A DNA stretch of 28,904 bases from CBDUQN01 sp965369375. GTDB lineage: Bacteria > Krumholzibacteriota > Krumholzibacteriia > Krumholzibacteriales > Krumholzibacteriaceae. Positions 22,630 through 28,904 of the stretch are shown here, one piece after another. The notes beneath the pieces are model-generated. The model was given only the letters and a program-made list of their open reading frames with translations. It was not told the DNA's origin and searched no databases. The DNA lies in the NCBI GenBank assembly GCA_965369375.1, contig CBDUQN010000036.1, positions 1-28,904 on the forward strand, written 5' to 3'. A program made the position numbers and the translations under genes. How positions within the stretch are numbered: position 1 is the first letter of the stretch; each line of letters starts with the position of its first letter.

Positions 22630-24093
22630 TCAACTCGTTCTGTAGTTCGGTGCTTCTTCGGTAATTATGATGTCGTGGGGGTGGCTTTCACGCAGGCCCG
22701 CCTGGGTGATCCTGATGAACCGGCCCTTTTGCTTGAGCTCGGCGATCGTCGCGACACCGCAGTATCCCATTCCCGCCCGCAATCCCCCCAGGAGCTGGTA
22801 GACGTTGCTCGCAAGGCTTCCCTTGTAAGAGACCCGTCCTTCTATGCCTTCCGCAACGAGTTTGCTCTCCTCCACTCCCTCCTGGAAATACCGCTCCCCG
22901 CTTCCATGCTTCATTGCACCGATCGATCCCATGCCGCGATAGATCTTGTAATTCTTCCCCTCGTAATAGACTATCTCACCGGGACTTTCCTCGGTACCGG
23001 CGAAGAGGCTGCCGATCATGACCGAATCCGCGCCGGCGGCGAGCGCCTTCACGATATCACCGGAGTACTTGATCCCCCCATCGGCAATGAGTGGGACCCC
23101 GGCTCTCGCGGTCACCTCGGCACAGTCCATTATCGCGGTGATCTGCGGTATCCCGATGCCGGCAATAACGCGGGTCGTGCAAATGGCGCTCGGCCCGATC
23201 CCCACCTTGACTGCATCGACGCCGACACGCACGAGATCCCGTGCGGCGGAAGCCGTGGCAATGTTCCCGGCAATGATTTGCAGGCTCCGGTATTTCTTTC
23301 GAAGTTTCTGGACGGTCTCGAGAACTCTCGTCGAATGAGCATGAGCCGTATCGACGATTACGACATCAACGCTTGCCTCAACGAGGGCCTTTACGCGATC
23401 CATAGCATCTTTGGCGACACCGACCGCGGCCCCCACTCGCAAGCGGCCCTTAGAATCCTTGCATGAAATAGGATAATCGAGCCGCTTCTGAATATCCTTG
23501 ACCGTTATCAATCCCTTGAGACGCCTCTTGCGATCGACGACGGGAAGTTTTTCGATCCTGTTCTCATGGAGAATCCTCATCGCCTTATCGAGCGTTATTC
23601 CCTCCGATGCGGTGATGAGATTTCTCGATGTCATAACCTCACCAACCTTCATGTCTTCACGCTCGATGAACCTGAGATCGCGGTTGGTGAGAATTCCGAC
23701 GAGAACGCCATCCTTCGTCACGGGAAGCCCCGAGATGCGATACTTCCTCATAAGCTCCTTCGCCTCACGGACAACCTGCTCGGGAGAGAGTGTTATGGGC
23801 TTGGTGATCATACCGCTCTCGCTGCGCTTTACACGATCGACCTGCTCCGCCTGTTCCGCGACGCTGAGGTTCTTGTGGATGATTCCCACACCGCCCTCCC
23901 GTGCGAGCGCGATCGCGAGATCAGCTTCCGTCACCGTGTCCATCGCGGCTGAAACCATGGGGATATTGAGACGGATCTTTTTTGTAAGCCGCGTATTCAC
24001 ACTGACTTTCGTCGGATGTATATGTGCTTTTGCCGGGATGAGAAGAACGTCGTCGAAGGTGAGGCCTTCCTTTACGATCTTTCTTTCCTTCAC
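22630..24093 (-). CDS. guaB: IMP dehydrogenase
   Basis: GuaB oxidises IMP to XMP with NAD+, the committed step to GMP. With the GTG start at 24093 it has 487 residues and the catalytic cysteine falls at 305 in GIGPSAICTTR, the same number as in E. coli; the usual Gly-Ser before Ile is Ser-Ala here. The opening EGLTFDDVLLIP, two CBS domains (about 95-205), the GGIKYSGDIVKAL phosphate site and the YRGMGS...ERYFQEG flap are all present. A longer in-frame GTG at 24135 would add 14 residues encoded by a hairpin-forming leader; neither start has a clear Shine-Dalgarno, and homology favours 24093. It leads an apparent operon with the QueG-like and hydrolase genes. Confidence 0.96.
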   Translation of the reverse strand: MKERKIVKEGLTFDDVLLIPAKAHIHPTKVSVNTRLTKKIRLNIPMVSAAMDTVTEADLAIALAREGGVGIIHKNLSVAEQAEQVDRVKRSESGMITKPITLSPEQVVREAKELMRKYRISGLPVTKDGVLVGILTNRDLRFIEREDMKVGEVMTSRNLITASEGITLDKAMRILHENRIEKLPVVDRKRRLKGLITVKDIQKRLDYPISCKDSKGRLRVGAAVGVAKDAMDRVKALVEASVDVVIVDTAHAHSTRVLETVQKLRKKYRSLQIIAGNIATASAARDLVRVGVDAVKVGIGPSAICTTRVIAGIGIPQITAIMDCAEVTARAGVPLIADGGIKYSGDIVKALAAGADSVMIGSLFAGTEESPGEIVYYEGKNYKIYRGMGSIGAMKHGSGERYFQEGVEESKLVAEGIEGRVSYKGSLASNVYQLLGGLRAGMGYCGVATIAELKQKGRFIRITQAGLRESHPHDIIITEEAPNYRTS

Positions 24094-24102
24094 TGCAGCG
24101 AT

Positions 24103-24119
24103 GGAGCTTTCGAAGCTCC
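24103..24119 (-). promoter_or_regulatory. Leader hairpin in front of guaB
   Basis: A 7-bp perfect stem (24103-24109 with 24113-24119) with a three-base loop ends ten bases before GTG 24093. No T tract follows. It would sit over the initiation region and may limit ribosome access, or it is coding sequence if GTG 24135 is the true start. Confidence 0.35.
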
Positions 24120-24187
24120 CTCTCCCCCCTCTCACGCGTGACTTTCAAAGACTTCCAAGCATATCGAGCGAAGCCAATAGTGTTAGC

Positions 24188-24217
24188 AAAATACCGTCTG
24201 CCACCCTATACTGTCAA
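24188..24217 (-). promoter_or_regulatory. guaB promoter P1
   Basis: On the minus strand a perfect TTGACA (24212-24217) and TATTTT (24188-24193) are separated by 18 bases. Transcription would start near 24181, leaving a leader of about 45-90 bases depending on the start codon. Confidence 0.7.
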
Positions 24218-24240
24218 GATTCATTAGAGAGAACGGGACG

Positions 24241-24269
24241 ATTATTGCCCGTGGACCCAGATCGGTCAA
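24241..24269 (-). promoter_or_regulatory. Second guaB promoter candidate P2
   Basis: TTGACC (24264-24269) and AATAAT (24241-24246) lie 17 bases apart on the minus strand, about 50 bases upstream of P1 and just after the PHP gene stop. Confidence 0.45.
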
Positions 24270-24317
24270 GCCACCTATCGGGATTGGCGTAATCCGCCTC
24301 AATGATGCACCCCACCA

Positions 24318-25142
24318 TCACCGCGCCGCACCCCCGCTCTGAACGAATTCTGATAACGGCCGCGTTGTCTTTCGGCGTCCCTTGTATGAGGCGATCTCGG
24401 TGACACCGAGACTGCAGAGAAGCTCGAACGCCTCATCGTAATCCCGTCCGACGTCACCGGGGGTGTGTGCGTCCGAGCCGATCGTCACTGAAACGCCCTC
24501 ATCGATACATGCGCGTAGAAACAACGGCTCGGGATAGATCGAACCGGCTTGACGCCTGATCCCGGCCGTGTTGACTTCGAGCGACATGGAAAACTCACGA
24601 AGCAGTGATGCAACTTCGCGAAACGCATACTCCATCGAACGCTTCGGTGTAAACCAAAGTTTCCGTATCGCGTCCGGATGAGCCACGACGTCAAAGAGGT
24701 CGCTGCGGATCAGTTGCCCCAGAAGATCAAAATACGCGACATACGCGTCATCAGGATCTTCAGTGCGGTAGCGGTCCCGTCCCGCCTTGCTCGTGAAGTG
24801 CCAATCACCGAGAAAATGGATCGATCCGAGGACATAATCAAAGGGGTGCGATCGGATAAGGCGGCCTATCTCTCCCTCATACCCGGGAAAGAAGTCCGCC
24901 TCTATGCCGAGACGAATCGTGATACGGTTTCTGTATTTCGCCTGAAGTTCCCTCACGAGATCGACGTACCGGGGAAGATCCTCTTCGAGCATGGCGTGGT
25001 AGGGGTCGGGATCCTTGACCTTGGGGAGATGCGCGCTGAAACCGATCTCTACAAATCTCTTTGCTATTGCTACCGTTACATACTCTTCGAGCTCGCCGGT
25101 GGCATGACCGCAGAAATTTCCATGAAGATGATAATCGATCAT
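24318..25142 (-). CDS. PHP-family phosphatase, histidinol-phosphatase-like
   Basis: The 274-residue protein is a PHP metallo-phosphoesterase. Metal-binding elements appear in the standard order: YHLHGNFCGHA (4-14), GIEADFF, LGSIHFLGDWHF, VVAHPDAIRKL, EVNTAG and GSDAHTPGDVG. The layout matches HisK/HisJ-type histidinol-phosphatase, which removes phosphate from L-histidinol phosphate. No other his gene is nearby, so a different phosphate ester is possible. ATG 25142 gives the family start MIDYHLH and is preferred to an in-frame start at 25184, which would lie on top of the promoter. A weak AGG precedes it. It has its own promoter, so it is separate from hypE upstream. Confidence 0.9.
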   Translation of the reverse strand: MIDYHLHGNFCGHATGELEEYVTVAIAKRFVEIGFSAHLPKVKDPDPYHAMLEEDLPRYVDLVRELQAKYRNRITIRLGIEADFFPGYEGEIGRLIRSHPFDYVLGSIHFLGDWHFTSKAGRDRYRTEDPDDAYVAYFDLLGQLIRSDLFDVVAHPDAIRKLWFTPKRSMEYAFREVASLLREFSMSLEVNTAGIRRQAGSIYPEPLFLRACIDEGVSVTIGSDAHTPGDVGRDYDEAFELLCSLGVTEIASYKGRRKTTRPLSEFVQSGGAAR

Positions 25143-25175
25143 AGTTAAACCTAACTGTTTCACCCGATTATATAG

Positions 25176-25204
25176 ATTATACAACGGCGCGAACCGCTAT
25201 GCAA
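25176..25204 (-). promoter_or_regulatory. Promoter of the PHP phosphatase gene
   Basis: On the minus strand TTGCAT (25199-25204) and a perfect TATAAT (25176-25181) are 17 bases apart. A second TATAAT lies at 25167-25172, so start-site slippage or a tandem promoter is possible. The leader would be about 25-30 bases. Confidence 0.55.
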
Positions 25205-25400
25205 CTCCAATCGGGAGCCGCCGGCCGGCACCTCGGGGCATGCGCACGGCTTCTACCTACTTGGAATTCTTCCTGTAAAACTTGCCATCGATGAGCTGCG
25301 ATCATCAATTTCGCGATATCGGAGGGGATAATCATGCCGCTTGCTTTCCCGCCGAGAGGTTCCAATCACAGATCCTCAGCCATCCTCGGATCGTCATTCG

Positions 25401-26420
25401 TCAACAGATCCGCGGCAGGAGATCCCCGTACGGGATATCGACGACACGCTCTCCGCCGAGCTCTGTTTTCAAGATGACATGACCCGCGGGCTTCGCTTGC
25501 ACCTCACCGATGACCGATGCGTGGGCCCCAAGCTGATTCGCCTTCATGATTTCAAGGACCGTTCCTGCTTCATGCTTATCGACGATTGTGACGAACTTTC
25601 CCTCGTTGGCGATATGGAGGGGATCGTACCCCATGAGCTCGCATCCCTTTCGCACCGCATCCGTTATCGGAAGCGTTTCCTCTTCGATCCGGATACAGAC
25701 ACCGGAGTCGGAGGCGATTTCGTTGAGCACCGCGGCGAGACCGCCCCTCGTCGCGTCACGCATCGCCCTGATGCCGGACGTTTTCTCGAGAAGCGGAACG
25801 GTCAGGTTCGAAATCGGCGCCGTATCGCTCCGCAGATCACTCCCGAATTCTATGCCCTCCCGGTGACTCAGAATAGCGAGGCCGTGTTCACCGATCGGAC
25901 CGTTCACGATGACGAGATCTCCGGGGCGCGCGAAGGCGGAGGAAAGTTCGATCCCATCCGGCATGAGACCGATCCCCGTCGTATTGATGAATATGCCGTC
26001 CGCCTTTCCGTTCTCGACAACCTTGGTATCTCCCGTCACAATGGTCACGCGCGCCTCTTGGGCTGCATGGTGAATCGAATCGACGATTCGCTCGACCGTG
26101 GCCATGGGGAGACCTTCCTCGATTATCATGGCGAGGGAGATGAAGCGGGGGATGGCGCCGGATACCGCGAGATCGTTCACCGTTCCGAAGACGGCGAGGC
26201 TCCCGATATCGCCTCCCGGGAAGAAGAGGGGACTCACGACGAACGAATCCGTCGTAAAGGCCACCCTGCCCGAATCGATCGTGAGAACGGCGCTATCCTG
26301 CAGGGGGCCCTCCCCCTGTCCTCCGAGCTTCTCTATCACCTGGGACACGAGCTCCCGCATGAGGATTCCTCCTCCCCCGTGCGCGAGGAGAACCCGTTCC
26401 TCCCTCCTGTCCTCCATCAT
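25401..26420 (-). CDS. hypE: Hydrogenase maturation protein HypE
   Basis: HypE receives the carbamoyl group from HypF on its C-terminal cysteine and dehydrates it with ATP to a thiocyanate, source of the CN ligands of [NiFe]-hydrogenase. The protein ends exactly in PRIC with C339 last, as required. The AIRS/PurM-like fold is shown by the AHGGGG start (13-18), DSFVVSPLFFPGGDIG, GTVNDLAVSGA, the VTGDTKVV loop and MRDATRGGLAAVLNEIA. Length 339 is normal. The start ATG 26420 is six bases after GGGGAG; a second ATG follows directly. hypF ends 27 bases upstream on the same strand, so both enzymes of cyanide synthesis are co-expressed. hypA, B, C and D are not in the window. Confidence 0.97.
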   Translation of the reverse strand: MMEDRREERVLLAHGGGGILMRELVSQVIEKLGGQGEGPLQDSAVLTIDSGRVAFTTDSFVVSPLFFPGGDIGSLAVFGTVNDLAVSGAIPRFISLAMIIEEGLPMATVERIVDSIHHAAQEARVTIVTGDTKVVENGKADGIFINTTGIGLMPDGIELSSAFARPGDLVIVNGPIGEHGLAILSHREGIEFGSDLRSDTAPISNLTVPLLEKTSGIRAMRDATRGGLAAVLNEIASDSGVCIRIEEETLPITDAVRKGCELMGYDPLHIANEGKFVTIVDKHEAGTVLEIMKANQLGAHASVIGEVQAKPAGHVILKTELGGERVVDIPYGDLLPRIC

Positions 26421-26447
26421 CGATCACTCCCCTTTCTCGACCATTTT

Positions 26448-28763
26448 TCAATCTATACCTCTTTCAAACAGGGCCGCTGCAATCTGTGCCTGTCCGAGAG
26501 AGATTCCCCCGTCATTTGGGGGTACAAGCACGTGCTGATAGAGCGGCACCGACCGTGCCCCGGCGAACAGCCGTTCGACGAGCAGGCGATTCTGAAAAAC
26601 TCCTCCGGAAACGACGATGCTCCCGCACCGGTGTTTTTTCGCAAACCCGTGCGCAAGATCGAGCACCATATCCGATACGCTCGCATGGAACGCGGAAGCA
26701 ATATCGGGCGGCGGAACCCCGTTTCGCAGGTCCTCGAGAATCCCCTCGATTGCGGGCGCGGGATCTATCTCAACTACCGCTTCACCGGTGCGCTCGAAAC
26801 GATACCTCGTATCGCCATCACTCCCCCCGAGAGCCAGCGCCTCGAGCGCGACCGCCGCCTCTGCCTCGTAGCTCACCGTTTCCGCACAGCCGAGCATGAA
26901 TGAAACGGCATCAAAGAGCCTTCCTATGCTCGATGACAGCGGCGAATTAACGCCCCGCACGGCAAGCTCGAGAACCTGCCGGTGCTTTGACTCCACGAAG
27001 CCGCACGGTTCGGGCAAATCCAATCCGAGCACACCGTCTCCGAACAGGTTCCACAGATGCATGAGCGCCATCCGCCACGGCTCACGGATGGCCGCTTCGC
27101 CGCCGGGAAGGGGCAGATATTTCAAATGGGCAAGCCGCTCGAAGGTGTCGTACCGGGCGAGAAGAAACTCCCCCCCCCACAGCTTGCCGTCGCTCCCGAA
27201 TCCCGTGCCGTCGAAGGAAACCGCTATGACCGGTTCCTCGAGACCATGCTCGACCATGACACTCACCGCATGGGCATGGTGGTGCTGGACCGCGTACGTT
27301 CTTTCACAATCGATCCTCCGTGCGAGCCGGGTGGTGAAGTAATCCGGATGCATGTCGTGAACACAGATAGCGGGCGTAACCTTCAAGAGGCTCTCGAAAT
27401 CCTCGAGCTCGCTCTCGTAGTTCCGCTGACTTCTGATATCGCCGAGATCTCCGAGATGCGCGGATACGAACGCATCCGCCCCCCTTGCGAGCGTGAACGT
27501 CCCCTTCTCCTGGCCGCCGAGAGCCAATACCGGTGTTTTGGCCGGATGGGGCAGGCGGATCGGTTCAGGCACGAATCCGCGGGCCCTTCTGATGGGAACG
27601 ATCGTGCCGGCGGGAACAAAGAAAATCGAATCATCACACTTGTGGGTAATGCGCCGGTTGTGGATTATCGCCGCATCGGCAATTGTTCCGAGCAAGCCGC
27701 CGAGTTCTTCTTCGTTTGAAATCAACGGCTCATCGGTGAAATTCGCAGACGTCATTATCAGCACGTCGAACGGTTCCATCAGAAGGTGATGAAGCGGGGT
27801 ATACGGCAGAAAGACCCCGAGATACCCGTTGCGGGGAGCAACGATTTCCGGGAGCATCGCTGCGGAGCGCTCGAGCAGCACGATCGGTGACTCGGGTGAG
27901 ATAAGCAGTTTTCGCTCGGTGTCGCTTACGCGGCAATATGAACCGACCTCCGACATCGATTTGAACATGAGTGCGAACGGCTTCACCGGCCTCTTCTTTC
28001 GCGCCCTGAGCCTGGAAACGACCGCGGTATCTGATGCGAGGCAGGTGAGATGGTATCCCCCGAGACCCTTAACCGCGAGAATCGCCCCCTCGCGGATAAG
28101 ATGTTGCGCCCGCTCTATCGGATCCCCCGCCACCTCGTCACCGTGCTCATCGATGAGCGAAATGCGCGGTCCGCAGTCGGGACAGGAGATCGGTTCCGCA
28201 TGAAAACGCCTGTCACAGGGATCCGTGTACTGCGCGCTGCAAAAAGAATCCATCGTGAACTCACTCATGGTCGTCAGCGGCCGGTCGTAGGGAAGATTTT
28301 CGATGATGGTGAATCTCGGGCCGCAGTTAGTGCAGTTTATAAACGGGTACCGGTAGCGCCGGTCCTTCGGATCACGCATTTCCCCGAGGCAATCCCGGCA
28401 GACAGCCGTATCGACGGGGAAGTGCGTTTCAGTGACTCCCGGTTTCTCGCTCGATTCTATGACAAAATCCTCAGCACCCGTCGGCTCGATGAGGACCGCT
28501 TCCAAGTTATCTATTCTCGCGAGCGGGGGCGCCTCACCGACGAGAAGCGTGCCGAACCGGTCTATCGCGCCTCCGGAACCTTCCACCTCGATGACCACCC
28601 CCCTCTTTGTGTTCCGCACGAATCCCGCCACTCCCGCCGCTTTCGCAAAACGGTAAACGCTCGGGCGAAAACCCACCCCCTGCACGCGGCCCGTAGCGGT
28701 GAGCCGCAGTCGCTGTGGACCATCGAGGAGCTCGATTCCCGATACGATATCTCTCCAATTCAT
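26448..28763 (-). CDS. hypF: Carbamoyltransferase HypF
   Basis: HypF makes carbamoyl-adenylate from carbamoyl phosphate and ATP and passes the carbamoyl group to HypE. Domain order is complete: acylphosphatase-like (about 18-105, GRVQGVGFRPSVYR), zinc-finger region (about 120-200), YrdC-like (about 205-390, KGLGGYHLTCLA and KRPVKPFALM) and Kae1-like C-terminal domain (VQHHHAHAVSVM, SFDGTGFGSDGKLWGGEF, SGGVFQNRLL). Zinc pairs C122/C125, C144/C147 and C194/C197 are present, but the third pair is broken: D172 stands where Cys is usual and only C175 remains. Length from ATG 28763 is 771, near the usual 750. A longer in-frame ATG at 28826 would add a hydrophobic stretch not typical of the family, so 28763 is preferred despite a weak Shine-Dalgarno. 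Confidence 0.96.
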   Translation of the reverse strand: MNWRDIVSGIELLDGPQRLRLTATGRVQGVGFRPSVYRFAKAAGVAGFVRNTKRGVVIEVEGSGGAIDRFGTLLVGEAPPLARIDNLEAVLIEPTGAEDFVIESSEKPGVTETHFPVDTAVCRDCLGEMRDPKDRRYRYPFINCTNCGPRFTIIENLPYDRPLTTMSEFTMDSFCSAQYTDPCDRRFHAEPISCPDCGPRISLIDEHGDEVAGDPIERAQHLIREGAILAVKGLGGYHLTCLASDTAVVSRLRARKKRPVKPFALMFKSMSEVGSYCRVSDTERKLLISPESPIVLLERSAAMLPEIVAPRNGYLGVFLPYTPLHHLLMEPFDVLIMTSANFTDEPLISNEEELGGLLGTIADAAIIHNRRITHKCDDSIFFVPAGTIVPIRRARGFVPEPIRLPHPAKTPVLALGGQEKGTFTLARGADAFVSAHLGDLGDIRSQRNYESELEDFESLLKVTPAICVHDMHPDYFTTRLARRIDCERTYAVQHHHAHAVSVMVEHGLEEPVIAVSFDGTGFGSDGKLWGGEFLLARYDTFERLAHLKYLPLPGGEAAIREPWRMALMHLWNLFGDGVLGLDLPEPCGFVESKHRQVLELAVRGVNSPLSSSIGRLFDAVSFMLGCAETVSYEAEAAVALEALALGGSDGDTRYRFERTGEAVVEIDPAPAIEGILEDLRNGVPPPDIASAFHASVSDMVLDLAHGFAKKHRCGSIVVSGGVFQNRLLVERLFAGARSVPLYQHVLVPPNDGGISLGQAQIAAALFERGID

Positions 28764-28904
28764 CACGACGCCTTCGAAAACAGCCGAATCAGTGAAACTT
28801 AAAAAGAAGATAATCGTGATAACCATTCTTTACCAGCAGAAAGAGAGTCCGTTGAGCGAGCCTGATCGAGGCCGTTTTCTTTTGCTCGATGCAGGTCGAA
28901 ACCG
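28764..28904. other. Window-edge sequence upstream of hypF
   Basis: These 141 bases hold no gene I can support. Two minus-strand frames are open from the edge for 35 or so codons and could be the end of another gene ahead of hypF, but neither resembles a known C-terminus. No consensus promoter for hypF is evident, which fits hypF being internal to an operon. Confidence 0.4.

Noticed and set aside
25177..25380. Small minus-strand ORF downstream of hypE, with an upstream in-frame ATG and TGA that might suggest a second selenoprotein
   Set aside because: ATG GCT GAG GAT CTG TGA continues in frame into MIIPSDIAKLMIAAH..., which looks mildly protein-like. But no hairpin follows the TGA, no Cys partner is near, and the last third has shadow-like composition on top of the PHP promoter. 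I would keep it only as a weak candidate.
25341..26903. Plus-strand ORF of 520 codons across hypE and hypF
   Set aside because: It is the antisense shadow of two clearly conserved genes. Its translation is rich in Arg, His and Asp with no domain, as expected from reading GC-rich codons backwards.
28858..28886. Possible plus-strand terminator GCCT-loop-AGGC followed by a T-rich run at the window edge
   Set aside because: The stem has only four pairs and the T run is interrupted; no plus-strand gene ends here within view.

Overview
The window looks like a chromosomal segment of a diderm, probably anaerobic bacterium. The evidence is a lipoprotein with a lipobox, hydrogenase maturation genes (hypF, hypE), Fe-S enzymes, a likely selenocysteine-containing small protein, a sigma-54-type promoter and the common bacterial cluster tilS-hpt-ftsH-folP-cdaA. 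GC is moderately high and arginine AGA/AGG codons are frequent. Desulfobacterota or an uncultured diderm phylum would fit, but the sequence alone does not settle the lineage. I see no prophage, CRISPR array or intact transposon.

Layout. 1-490 (+): a 70-residue membrane protein read through an in-frame TGA at 199-201, overlapping an FmdB-type zinc ribbon. 535-4340 (-): one operon reading ilvC, peptidase-MA-like lipoprotein, gltX, tRNA-Gln(CTG), tRNA-Glu(CTC), then a terminator. 4396-10939 (+): promoter, tRNA(CAT), tilS, hpt, ftsH, folP, cdaA. 10940-11368: non-coding convergent junction with one terminator. 11369-18962 (-): a five-gene signalling operon behind a sigma-54-like promoter. 19142-19945 (-): nitrilase-family amidohydrolase. 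20144-20905 (+): unrecognised 253-residue protein. 20974-24269 (-): guaB, QueG-like Fe-S protein, alpha/beta hydrolase, with two guaB promoter candidates. 24318-25204 (-): PHP phosphatase with its own promoter. 25401-28763 (-): hypF and hypE.

The part most likely to be undescribed is the operon at 11369-18853. It encodes (1) a membrane MCP-like protein with almost no extracytoplasmic domain and a 270-residue acidic tail, (2) a CheA/CheW-like protein whose phospho-accepting His is replaced by Lys and whose kinase motifs are eroded, (3) an excisionase-type HTH protein, (4) STAS-GAF-HD-GYP with the HD pair lost, and (5) REC-GAF-HD-GYP with all catalytic residues. Proteins 4 and 5 look like a tandem duplication that became a pseudoenzyme/enzyme pair. 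My inference is a scaffold-like sensory array that controls cyclic-di-GMP (or related dinucleotide) hydrolysis rather than flagellar switching; no CheR, CheB or CheY gene is present here.

The second point of interest is the tiny predicted selenoprotein at 112-324, with a Sec-x4-Cys motif just after its single membrane helix and a plausible bacterial SECIS hairpin 22 bases after the TGA. The third is the coupling of tRNA genes with enzymes that act on tRNA: gltX with tRNA-Gln and tRNA-Glu, and a CAT-anticodon tRNA with tilS.
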